From positions 563,317-627,316 of the forward strand of contig NZ_KB913024.1 of the NCBI RefSeq assembly GCF_000384035.1: a DNA stretch of 64,000 bases, in the 5' to 3' direction. The DNA is from Actinopolyspora mortivallis DSM 44261 (lineage in GTDB: Bacteria; Actinomycetota; Actinomycetes; Mycobacteriales; Pseudonocardiaceae). Below, piece after piece: positions 28,895-37,610 of the stretch; the stretch's first letter is position 1, and each line of letters starts with the position of its first letter. The position numbers and the translations under genes were made by a program. The notes beneath the pieces are model-generated. The model saw nothing but the letters and a program-made list of their open reading frames with translations, made no database searches and was not told the DNA's origin.

Positions 28895-30471
28895 GTCGGT
28901 TTCCCTTCGCGAGGACGGTGTTCGTCGGGTGGGTTCGCGGTGTCCGCGCGGGAGGCGGGCGGCGTGCTCACCCCCGTGGCTTCGTCGGCGATCCGGCGCA
29001 GGTGTTCGGCGGCGTAGGAGCGCCACGGGGACCAGGCGTGGGAGTGCCGTTGCAGGCGGTCCGCCTCCGTCGGCAGTCCCGACCGCCTCGCCCCGCGCAG
29101 CACGGCGTCGGTGAGGACGAGGGTGTCGGGTTCCCCGAGCACCCGGGCGCTGATCCGTTCGGCCGTGCGGGCGGTGAGCCCGGGCACGTTCCGCAGCTCG
29201 GCACGCAGTTCCGTGCCGTCGCGTCCCGGATGGATGTGCAGCTGCCCTTCGGCGAGCCGCTCGGCCAGCTCGCGCGCAGGCTCGTCCTCTGCCGTGGGGA
29301 ACAGGTGGGCCGCCTGCTCGACCAGCTGTCGGGGGGTGGGGAACAGCCTGGCCGTGCCGCCCTCCGTGGTAGCCACCGGTTCGCCGAGTTCGGCGGCCCA
29401 CCAGCCCGCCCGCCGCCGGGCCTGCCGGGGGGACAGCTGTTGACGCAGTACCGCGCGCAGCGCTGCTTCCGCTCCGTCGACGCTGCCCAGCAGCCGTGCT
29501 CCGGGGGTGCCCGCCACGGCCTCCGCCAGGAACGGGTCGCGACCGAGGGTCTCGTCCACGGCCACCGGATCGCAGTCCAGGTCCAGCAGACGTCGCAGCC
29601 TGTTCACCGCGCTGCCGAGGTCCCGCAGGTCGGTCAGGTGCAGCGTGGTGGAGACGTGAGTGGGAGCCGGGGTCAGCTCGACGCTCCCGGTGCCGTGGGG
29701 CAGCCGCAGGGTGCGCCCGTAGTGGCCGGCCGATCCCCACTCCACTCCGGGCACGGCCCGGGCGGCGAGTCGCCGTAGGGTTCCGGGGCCGTCGAAGGGC
29801 AGGCGTGCGGGCAGTCGCAGCCGCAGGGTTCCGGCGGCAACCCCTGCCGTGGAGGGGCGTTTCGTCGCGCGGCGCAGTTCGGTGGGTGTGGCGGCGAAGA
29901 CCTCCCGGACGGTGTCGTTGAACTGCCGCAGGCTGGCGAAACCGGCGGCGTGGGCGATGTCGCCGAAGGCGAGTCCGCTCCGTTCGATCAACAGCCGCGC
30001 GGTGTGGGCCCGGTGCGCGCGGGCCAGGGCGAGTGGTCCCGCTCCCAGCTCCGCGGTGAGCACCCGGTTGAGGTGTCTGGGGGAGTAGCCGAGTCGGGCG
30101 GCGAGCCCGCCCACTCCCTCCCGGTCCACGGTGCCGTCGTCGATCAGGCGCACGGCCCTGCCGGCCAGGTCGGCCCGCAGGTTCCACTCGGGTGAGCCGG
30201 GCACGGCGTCGGGCAGGCAGCGCTTGCAGGCCCGGTATCCGGCCTGTTGGGCGGCTGCCGTGGTGGGGAAGAACACGATGTTGTCGGCTTTGGGGGTGCG
30301 TGCCGGGCACGAGGGTCGACAGTAGATGCCGGTGCTGCGCACGGCGGTGACGAAGCAGCCGTCGAACCGGGGGTCGCGAGAGGTGACGGCCCGGTAGGCC
30401 TGTTCGGTGGTGACCAGCACGTCTCCGATCGTGCCACCGTCGGAGGGGAAGTACTGGCGGGAATCGGACAC
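28891..30471 (-). CDS. Ada-AraC-AlkA fusion: alkylation sensor and 3-methyladenine DNA glycosylase
   Basis: 526 residues with three parts. (1) Residues about 30-100: Ada N-terminal zinc domain with the Cys cluster in FDGCFVTAVRSTGIYCRPSC and YRACKRCLPD, which accepts methyl groups from phosphotriesters. (2) About 105-205: AraC-type double HTH (GVGGLAARLGYSPRHLNRVL). (3) About 215-500: AlkA N-terminal fold and HhH-GPD glycosylase with VPGLTARTAERISARVLG and the catalytic Asp in LVLTDAVLRG. It probably both excises alkylated bases and activates its own operon with ogt. GTG at 30471 was kept; a GTG slightly downstream is possible. The C-terminal 30 residues are polar and disordered. Confidence 0.93.
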   Translation of the reverse strand: MSDSRQYFPSDGGTIGDVLVTTEQAYRAVTSRDPRFDGCFVTAVRSTGIYCRPSCPARTPKADNIVFFPTTAAAQQAGYRACKRCLPDAVPGSPEWNLRADLAGRAVRLIDDGTVDREGVGGLAARLGYSPRHLNRVLTAELGAGPLALARAHRAHTARLLIERSGLAFGDIAHAAGFASLRQFNDTVREVFAATPTELRRATKRPSTAGVAAGTLRLRLPARLPFDGPGTLRRLAARAVPGVEWGSAGHYGRTLRLPHGTGSVELTPAPTHVSTTLHLTDLRDLGSAVNRLRRLLDLDCDPVAVDETLGRDPFLAEAVAGTPGARLLGSVDGAEAALRAVLRQQLSPRQARRRAGWWAAELGEPVATTEGGTARLFPTPRQLVEQAAHLFPTAEDEPARELAERLAEGQLHIHPGRDGTELRAELRNVPGLTARTAERISARVLGEPDTLVLTDAVLRGARRSGLPTEADRLQRHSHAWSPWRSYAAEHLRRIADEATGVSTPPASRADTANPPDEHRPREGKPT

Positions 30472-30563
30472 GCTGGTGTTGGTGGGGCCGCCCTCGGCGC
30501 GGCACCGAGGACGGCGTGGTTCACGGGTGGGTAGCCGGTGGTTGCGGGATCGTGCTCAGCGGA

Positions 30564-30908
30564 TCAGCACAGGATGATCCGGTCCAGATAGGGGCTGACT
30601 CCTCGGGAGACGTTCTTGCGTGTCTGGCCCGGGCGGATGGAGAAGCACCTGCTGTCGGCGCCCCGGGCCATGATGAGTTTGATCCGGTGGTAGCGCTTGC
30701 ACTCGTTGGTGACCCAGACCGTGGTGTATACCTTTCCCTTGTCCTGTCGGTCCGTGATGCACTTGGGGGCGGTGGTCTCCTTCGCGGAAACGGCCGTTTC
30801 GGCGGAGTGCGCGGACGGTGCGGCCGTCGCCGCGGGGAGGACTCCCAGCGCGGTGATTCCGGAGAGGGCGAGTGCGGCCAGCGTGGCGGAGAAACGGGGA
30901 GCGGACAC
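30564..30908 (-). CDS. Small secreted four-cysteine protein, tendamistat-like scaffold
   Basis: A 114-residue precursor with a signal peptide (about residues 1-29, cleaved near ATA-A). The mature part has four cysteines spaced 19, 17 and 25 residues apart, ending in a C-terminal Cys. Tendamistat-type alpha-amylase inhibitors, from memory, have spacing 15, 17 and 27, and the segment around the third Cys, CFSIRPGQ, matches tendamistat CYAVAPGQ closely, as does IKLI for its VKVV strand. The amylase-contacting Trp-Arg-Tyr triplet of tendamistat is not present in the first loop. So the fold is plausible but amylase inhibition is doubtful. Confidence 0.6.
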   Translation of the reverse strand: MSAPRFSATLAALALSGITALGVLPAATAAPSAHSAETAVSAKETTAPKCITDRQDKGKVYTTVWVTNECKRYHRIKLIMARGADSRCFSIRPGQTRKNVSRGVSPYLDRIILC

Positions 30909-31017
30909 GGGAACCTCCTGGAAAGCTCGGATGATCGTGATTCGCCGACGGATTCCCGCCGGGCGGAGCGGAACTTCCGGGATGATTCTGTTCCGTTCTT
31001 TCTCACTGGGGGAGAGC

Positions 31018-31031
31018 GATTTCCGGAAATC
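31018..31031. promoter_or_regulatory. Perfect 14-bp palindrome upstream of divergent small secreted genes
   Basis: GATTTCCGGAAATC lies in the 293-nt gap between the four-cysteine protein (minus, starts 30908) and the small lipoprotein-like gene (plus, starts 31202). Perfect symmetry and an AT-richer surrounding than the genome average suggest an operator; no regulator is known. Nothing else was identified in this gap. Confidence 0.4.
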
Positions 31032-31201
31032 ACCCGAAGGGGAATGACCGGAATTGCTTTCGAGGGAAGAAGCTGTCCGCGCGGGTGAGTTCTCGGAGAT
31101 CCGCTTGACAGGGGCGAAAACGCCGTCGCCGGCGGGAGTCGGGAGCTGGTCGGGGCCGTGCCGGACTGCGAGCCGGGCCGGAAGGTCGTACCGTTTCGAC
31201 C

Positions 31202-31354
31202 ATGACCAGGGGGATGTACGTCAGACGCGTGGTGGGGGCCGTTGCGGCGACCGTGGCGCTGCTGCTCGGCGCGGCCTGCGACGACACCGGTGGTGGTGGT
31301 GAACAGCAGGAGCAGGAACAGGAGGACGGCGAGCAGGACGACGGGGGTTACTGA
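31202..31354 (+). CDS. Small exported, possibly lipid-anchored, acidic peptide
   Basis: A 50-codon gene. The product has a basic start (TRGMYVRR), a hydrophobic run VVGAVAATVALLLGAA, a cysteine at residue 26 in LLGAAC, and then a polar tail of Gly and alternating Gln/Glu/Asp residues ending GGY. This is the layout of a minimal lipoprotein, although the -3 position of the lipobox is Gly rather than Leu. There is no strong Shine-Dalgarno. It stands alone upstream of ychF. Confidence 0.5.
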   Translation: MTRGMYVRRVVGAVAATVALLLGAACDDTGGGGEQQEQEQEDGEQDDGGY

Positions 31355-31447
31355 GCTCCGCCGGGGTTTCGCGTGTGGGCCCCGGCCGCCGGTGTTGGCC
31401 CGACCGTCTGACCGTGATCGCGGGCGGGCTCCTAGACTTGGACAGCT

Positions 31448-32527
<1,080 letters not shown>

Positions 32528-32728
32528 GGCAGTAGTCCCGGGGCTTGTGTCGCTTCCGCTCGGGGGCGTCGGACTTGCTGGTCAGCGATGGTGCGAAACC
32601 GTCTGGCGAGCCGGTTTGTCGCTCCGGTTCCCCGCTGTTGCTCGCTCCCGTGCTGACTTGGTGCTGACCGAACATCGGAGAGACGACGTCCTTTCCGGCA
32701 GAAGACTCAATGAGGAGTGCTTTTTCGT

Positions 32729-33841
32729 TCAATGCGCCAGTGACCAGCGATTATCACTGTTCGGTGTGTCGAGCCACACCGTGTGTGTACCGTCTGGCGC
32801 CACCGTCAATCCGTATCGGTCCGGTGTAGGGCTGTCCGCATGAAGCCACCATGAGTAGGCCGCGTCCACTTCATCCCACAGTCGGCGAGGGCCGAGTTGG
32901 CGAACCCCGAACGAGTCGGCACCACGAACCATCGCGACCTGAGCCCATGAGCCCGAACGCACGTCGTGCAGTTCGATCATTCTGTGATCGTCGTCCAGCT
33001 CCTCGGTAGTGAGGTAGCAGTGCGGTACCCGGAGCCCGATCGTGAACGCAGCGCGGGGAAAAGCGGTCATGTCGAACAGCTCCGCGCCACTGCGTACGGT
33101 CGTTGTCCTGTCCGCTTGGAGCTGCTCTATCTCGTCCGGATCAAGGAAGTACCGACGTTGCTGGCGCACACGCATGAAAGCGACGTTCATCCCGCATCGG
33201 CCGGACGCCGAACCGTTCTCATGGACTTCCAGTCGAATAAGAGCACCGTTGCAGTAATCCGTTCCCCATGGGGCCACTATCAGCCCACACGGGCGTGTCT
33301 GTTCGATCCACGCTCGTGGAACCGTGTGGATGGACGCGGTGGCAATCACGCGATCATAGGGAGCTTCCGGCGGATACCCCTCGGTTCCATCCGCTGTCAC
33401 TACCAACGGGGTGTATCCAGCATTTTTCAAGGCGTGGCGCGCGGAATCAGCCAGGTGTGGATCGACTTCTACCGAGACGACTCGTTCAGCTTGACCGGCA
33501 CGATCACTCAGCAGGGCCGCGTTCCAGCCGGTTCCGGTGCCGATCTCCAGTACCCGGTGTCCTTGGCGTACGTCGAGTGCGTCGAGCATATTCGCCACAA
33601 GCGATGGCTGACTGCATGAACTGGACGGTTGTAGCCCCACGTCGCCGGATGTGGTTCTTCCATCGTCCACCTGCGTGATGATTGGCTCATCCGCGTTGAC
33701 CAGCTCACGCCACCGAGAGCCCTCGGTTTCGCGAGACACGGCGGCGAATCCACCGGTAGCGGGATCATCGACCCACACCACAGGCGGGATGAACGGCTCA
33801 CGTGGCACGGACAGCCGTTCGTGCCATTCAGTCATGATCAT
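32729..33841 (-). CDS. RiPP-associated protein-L-isoaspartate O-methyltransferase homologue
   Basis: A 370-residue SAM-dependent methyltransferase. The PIMT-type core has SGDVGLQPSSSCSQPSLVAN before motif I HRVLEIGTGTGWNAALL (about 95-111), then VVSVEVDPHLADSAR and YDRVIATASIHTVP. The C-terminal extension ends with YSWWLHADSPTPDRYGLTV and THTVWLDTP, the tail motif that I recall as specific to RiPP-linked PIMT enzymes rather than repair PIMTs. These enzymes methylate an Asp side chain, which then closes to an aspartimide. ATG at 33841 (MIMTEW) has GAGG at 6 nt; ATG 33835 is the alternative. It starts 7 nt after the stop of the 36-codon peptide gene and has no lanthipeptide, lasso or ATP-grasp partner nearby. 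Confidence 0.85.
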   Translation of the reverse strand: MIMTEWHERLSVPREPFIPPVVWVDDPATGGFAAVSRETEGSRWRELVNADEPIITQVDDGRTTSGDVGLQPSSSCSQPSLVANMLDALDVRQGHRVLEIGTGTGWNAALLSDRAGQAERVVSVEVDPHLADSARHALKNAGYTPLVVTADGTEGYPPEAPYDRVIATASIHTVPRAWIEQTRPCGLIVAPWGTDYCNGALIRLEVHENGSASGRCGMNVAFMRVRQQRRYFLDPDEIEQLQADRTTTVRSGAELFDMTAFPRAAFTIGLRVPHCYLTTEELDDDHRMIELHDVRSGSWAQVAMVRGADSFGVRQLGPRRLWDEVDAAYSWWLHADSPTPDRYGLTVAPDGTHTVWLDTPNSDNRWSLAH

Positions 33842-33848
33842 AGACGCC

Positions 33849-33959
33849 TCATTTCTCGTCGTCCTCGTGTTTGTTGCCGTCGTCCTTACTGCCCCAGTTC
33901 TCCCATTTCTCCGGCTGCGGGTTGCCCTGTCCATCCCGGTCCGAGTCTCGCTTCCCCAT
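33849..33959 (-). CDS. Candidate imiditide-type RiPP precursor peptide (36 aa)
   Basis: A short gene with a textbook AGGAGG six nt before its ATG, directly upstream of the methyltransferase gene. The peptide begins MGKRDSDRDGQGNPQPEK, has WENWG in the middle, then KDDGNKHEDDEK at the end. It has no hydrophobic signal and no Cys, Ser/Thr-rich core or lasso-type leader. Eleven acidic and seven Lys/Arg residues make it highly charged. Two Asp-Gly steps (Asp9-Gly10 and Asp27-Gly28) are the chemically favoured sites for aspartimide formation. Calling it a precursor is inference from position, ribosome-binding site and charge pattern. Confidence 0.7.
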   Translation of the reverse strand: MGKRDSDRDGQGNPQPEKWENWGSKDDGNKHEDDEK

Positions 33960-34098
33960 TTCAATCCTCCTGTTTTGGAATCGGTCCCTTTCAGACTGCC
34001 GGAAGCAGGACTGTCACGGAACGCACTGAGTCCGACGGAGTTATGCGAGATCGTGACTAAGCCTTGTCGTGATCGCATCGGTGTTCGAACCTGTATCC

Positions 34099-34341
34099 AT
34101 GAAACTTCGGAGGGTGTCCGGCTGTGAGAACGGCACGTGCCCGGCCGTGTACGTCTCGGACCGGCAAACAGCGGTGGTGCAGGGCGGCCATGTGCCCACG
34201 GCGGACGGGCTGACGCTGGGGGAGGGGGAGACGGCCGTGGAGCTTCCCCCTGACATCGTTCTCGGTGCAGTGACCGCGTTCGCCGAGTCCGGCAGCGTGG
34301 AGACGGTCCAGCGGCTCAGGGAGGCTCTGAAATGCTCCTAG
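34099..34341 (+). CDS. Small hypothetical protein paired with DUF6879
   Basis: 80 residues starting MKLRRVSGCENGTCPAVYVS, with a TAVVQGGHV strand and VELPPDIVLGAV. Similar small proteins with a CxxxxCP start and a 'VVQG' strand occur directly before DUF6879 genes in streptomycetes. The stop overlaps the start of the DUF6879 gene by 10 nt, so the two are translationally coupled. Function unknown; a small regulatory pair is possible. The start could also be the GTG eight codons in front of the CENGTC segment. Confidence 0.55.
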   Translation: MKLRRVSGCENGTCPAVYVSDRQTAVVQGGHVPTADGLTLGEGETAVELPPDIVLGAVTAFAESGSVETVQRLREALKCS

Positions 34342-34829
34342 ACGGTGAACAGTTCGGTCAGTACCTCACCGACTACAAGCGGACGGCGTGGCGGTTCGAG
34401 ACGCAACCGACCTATGCCATGCCGAACGAGCAAGACAACCTCAACCGGTGGTGCGCTGGGGAGCCGAAGCCGGAGGGGCATAACGCCACCTGGCACGAAA
34501 CCGTGCGGAAGGCCGTCAACGCCGGGAAGACCATCGGCCGTGTCCGTACCGTCCGGCAGCCGCTCACGGAGTACCAGCGGTTCCAACTGGATTGGGCCAT
34601 TCCCGGCAACATCGAAGCCGGGGAAGACATCCGTATCCTTGACCTGACGGACCTTGAGCTTTCCCTTCCGTCGCAGGATTTTTGGGTCTTCGATGATGAG
34701 ACGGTGGTTGATCTCAACTTCCGTCCGGATGGGACCTTGATCAACGTGGACAAGTTGGAAGACCCGGACCTGGACCAGTACCTGAAGTGGCGAGACATCG
34801 CACTCGCGCACGCCGTGTCACTGAAGTGA
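34332..34829 (+). CDS. DUF6879 family protein, 3' end fused to IS left terminus
   Basis: 165 residues beginning LLDGEQFGQYLTDYKRTAWRFE, with LTEYQRFQLDWAIPGNIEAGE and DFWVFDDETVVDLNF, which are DUF6879 characteristics. These proteins accompany XRE or small regulatory proteins in actinomycetes; the role is unknown. The last codons (ALAHAVSLK) run straight into the IS element, and the TGA stop is the first three bases of its inverted repeat, so the natural C-terminus may be missing a few residues. Confidence 0.65.
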   Translation: MLLDGEQFGQYLTDYKRTAWRFETQPTYAMPNEQDNLNRWCAGEPKPEGHNATWHETVRKAVNAGKTIGRVRTVRQPLTEYQRFQLDWAIPGNIEAGEDIRILDLTDLELSLPSQDFWVFDDETVVDLNFRPDGTLINVDKLEDPDLDQYLKWRDIALAHAVSLK

Positions 34830-35790
34830 TCTCAGCGAGGTCGTAGCGGACGCTTGAGATCGGTGGCATGGATGCGCTGGGATGAGGCGGAGAGCCCCTG
34901 GTAGGACTGGTCTCACCACAAGATCAAGTCCCCATACCCAAAGGCTCTCCGTGATTGCGCATCCTGCCATCCTCGATGTATCCCGTGAGCTGGCCCGCTA
35001 GGTGGCGTGGCTGCTGCAGCTCGAGCGCCGCAGGCGCGGTACCCGTGCCGGAACGCGGGCGTTGACCTGTTTTTGGCAGGCTGTGCTCGGTTTGCGTTGG
35101 TTTCGCGACCGCACCGACCCGGCGAGACTGGCCCGCGATCATGGGGTCGCTCGGGCGACGGCGTATCGCTACCTCGACGAGGTCATCACGGTGCTCGCCG
35201 ACCAGGCCCCGGACCTGCATCAGGCGCTGCGGCAGGCCCACGAGCAGGACATGACCTACGTGATCCTCGACGGCACAGTCATCACCAGCGACCGACTGGC
35301 GGAGAAAACCACCAGTGTGCAAGGAAAAACCATCGATCTGTGGTACTCCGGAAAGACCGGCGAGCACGGCGGCACCATCCAAGCACTGTCCGCGCCAAGC
35401 GGGTTCCCGCTGTGGGCCTCCGACGTCGAACCCGGCAGTGTCCACGATCTCACCGCAGCGCGGGAGCACGTGCTGCCAGCGCTGTACGCTGCCGCCTCGC
35501 GTGGTCTGCCCACCCTGGCCGACGGTGGCTACGACGGTAGCGGCATCGGGGTGCACACCCCGGTCAAGCAGCCTGCCGGTACCCAGATCCTCGACGTTGA
35601 CAACCGTGCCTACAACGCACTGCTGCGTGGGTTACGCAGCCTCGGCGAACGCGGATTCGCCCTGCTCACCGGCCGCTGGCGCACCCTGAGCCGCATCACC
35701 GCCAGCCCCAGAAAAATCAGCAGCATCATGCAAGCCGCACTCGTGCTCACCCACCTCGAACACCAACAGACTTGAAAGTCGCTGAGATCA
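34827..35790 (+). mobile_element. IS5-family insertion sequence, about 964 bp
   Basis: Bounded by perfect 12-bp inverted repeats TGATCTCAGCGA (34827-34838) and its complement TCGCTGAGATCA (35779-35790), enclosing one transposase gene. No target-site duplication is visible: the flanks are CTGAAG on the left and CCTCAG on the right. The right-hand neighbour, a HAD hydrolase gene, is cut in mid-domain, so sequence was lost at this junction. Confidence 0.85.
34951..35775 (+). pseudogene. IS5-type DDE transposase interrupted by an early amber codon
   Basis: From GTG 34951 the frame reads MIAHPAILDVSRELAR, then TAG at 34999-35001, then V AWLLQLERRRRGTRAG onwards without further damage to 35775. 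One base change (TAC to TAG) would explain it. The remainder has a helix-turn-helix (LARDHGVARATAYRYLDEV) and the catalytic acids in YVILDGTVI, LADGGYDGSG and SLGERGFALL. Translation might restart at the GTG at 35002, giving a 257-residue protein lacking 17 residues, so residual activity cannot be excluded. Confidence 0.8.
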
Positions 35791-36424
35791 CCTCAGTGCA
35801 CCCCCGTGCCAGCACAACGAGCTTGAGTGCTTCGGCCTTATTCGCACCCGACGCGGTGATCTCGCAGAACCAGTCGGAGGAGCAGGTGACTTCGAATGTT
35901 GTCGGCAGTCGGGAACGCAGCGTTCGGAGGTATTCGGTCGCACACCCGGGAAGTTGGACGATCAGCTTGGCCAGCTCTGGCACGTCGAGTATTGCCTCGA
36001 GACGCTGCGCTGTTTCCGTTGGCGGCTCCGCCGACTCCGGTAACAGGAACCCGTCTTCCAAGAAGAGCTGGGGGTTCAGCTCTCCTCCGAGTCGTACCTC
36101 AGGTGTGATTCGGCGCAGGTCGTCGATTACCTCCTTCACTTTCCGAACCGTCATGTAGTTCCGATGTAGATCGAAATCGGAAGATCGGTCGTGGATCAGT
36201 GTGCCGTTGCCGCATGCGACGAGGGCACCTTCCGGGAGACCATAGAGTCCCACGACGTCTCGGAGCGGGCGGGCGGTCATTATGACTACGGTGAATCCGG
36301 CCTCGTTCAGGGCCGCGAGAACACCGCGACTGTACGGGGACACCGTTCCATGTGAGTTCAGCAGAGTACCGTCGAGATCGGTCGCCACCACCGTCACTTC
36401 GTCAGCGCACAACTTTGTACTCAC
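35747..36424 (-). pseudogene. Cof-type HAD phosphatase gene truncated at 3' end by the IS
   Basis: From GTG 36424 the product shows HAD motif I VVATDLDGTLLNSHG, motif II IMTARP, a Cof-type cap, and GANKAEALKLVV (motif III Lys). After VLARG the frame enters the IS and stops at 35747, so the acidic motif IV (GDxxND) and roughly the last 60-70 residues of a normal family member are absent. The remaining 225-residue product should be inactive. Its start overlaps the end of the MFS gene by 23 nt, so the two formed one operon before the insertion. Confidence 0.8.
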
Positions 36425-37610
36425 CGCTCTGCCGCCGTTGCATCGCACTGCGTGCGGTCGACAGCCCCGTAAACACGAGGAATCCGCACAGCGCACTCGT
36501 CGGTAGCGCCCAGAAGGAGGCGTGCAGCCCGAGGTGCTGCAGCAAAGTTCCGGCGAGGGTCGAACCGGACGCGTTGCCCGCCATGAAAATGGTGACCAGC
36601 CACGCGAACGCCTCGGTACTCGTTCCCGCAGGAACACTGCTGCCGACCACGGCGAATGCGCTCGCCAACGCCGGCGCCAGCGAAATACCACTGAGGACCG
36701 CACACGGGATCAGCACTACCGGCGGTGGGGCGAACGCGAGCGGTACATATCCAACCGCGAGCGTGAACATCAGGAACTGGAAGTGCCGATAGGAACTGCC
36801 GGGCCAACTGCGACCACCGTAAACGAGCCCACCGATCAGTGCCCCGAAGGCGTTAGTCGCGAGGATGATCCCCGAGAGTTCATTCGTGTGATTGGCTTCG
36901 CTGTAGGCGATGACCGAAATGTTCAGCAGTCCGATCGTCGCTCCCGCGAATATCAGGCTCATCAGGATCTGACGCAGCGTCGCCGAACGCAACGGTCCCG
37001 CCCAGTCCGCTCGGCGTGGTTCTGCCTGCCATCGCCGCACCGGAGGGGTGGTGATGAACGTGATGGCTCCCAGCAAACCGAGCAGCCCAGTAGCGACCAA
37101 GGCACCGGCGGGTCCCGTCGCCTCCACCGCCACGACGACCAGTAGCGGCCCCGAAACGAAAATGAGCTCCTGCAGGGTTGCATCGAGGGCGTAGGCGGTC
37201 TTGATGATGCGTTCTCCCGTAAGCACCCGCGGCCACAGGCTTCTCAGACATGGTTCGAGCGGCGGGGTGAACAGCCCGGCCGCGACGATACTCGTACCGG
37301 CGAGCAAAACCTGGTCCGAGGGGGTGGTCGAGAGGGTCAGAAACCCGGCCGTGGAAGCCAGCATGCACACAGTGAGCACTCGCGCCTGGCCGTAGAGATC
37401 GACGCATCGTCCCAGGATCGGTGTGCCCACGGCGGCGGAAATCCCGTACAACGCGGCGAGCACGCCGACCAGACTGTACTCGAATCCCTGATCGCGTAGG
37501 AACAGAGCGACGACGAGCGGGCCCATACCCTCCGGGAGCCGCCCGACAACATTACTGGGCAGCAGCCTTTTGACGTACTGTTGCCGAAACAGATCAACGT
37601 AGGATCTCAC
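36402..37610 (-). CDS. MFS transporter
   Basis: 402 residues with about 12 predicted membrane helices. Between helices 2 and 3 the segment GRCVDLYGQARVL resembles the conserved MFS loop motif G-x-x-x-D-x-x-G-x-R. The N-terminal cytoplasmic part is VRSYVDLFRQQYVKRLLPSN. GTG at 37610 is preceded by AAGGA at 7 nt. Substrate unknown. The gene has visibly lower GC at third positions than the core genes around it. It is translationally linked to the truncated HAD phosphatase gene, which suggests a once-complete two-gene unit (uptake plus dephosphorylation, or export). Confidence 0.88.
   Translation of the reverse strand: MRSYVDLFRQQYVKRLLPSNVVGRLPEGMGPLVVALFLRDQGFEYSLVGVLAALYGISAAVGTPILGRCVDLYGQARVLTVCMLASTAGFLTLSTTPSDQVLLAGTSIVAAGLFTPPLEPCLRSLWPRVLTGERIIKTAYALDATLQELIFVSGPLLVVVAVEATGPAGALVATGLLGLLGAITFITTPPVRRWQAEPRRADWAGPLRSATLRQILMSLIFAGATIGLLNISVIAYSEANHTNELSGIILATNAFGALIGGLVYGGRSWPGSSYRHFQFLMFTLAVGYVPLAFAPPPVVLIPCAVLSGISLAPALASAFAVVGSSVPAGTSTEAFAWLVTIFMAGNASGSTLAGTLLQHLGLHASFWALPTSALCGFLVFTGLSTARSAMQRRQSGEYKVVR

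Noticed and set aside
32729-34829. Lanthipeptide, lasso or graspetide cluster
   Set aside because: PIMT-type enzymes often tailor these, but no synthetase, cyclase or ATP-grasp gene and no matching precursor core are present.
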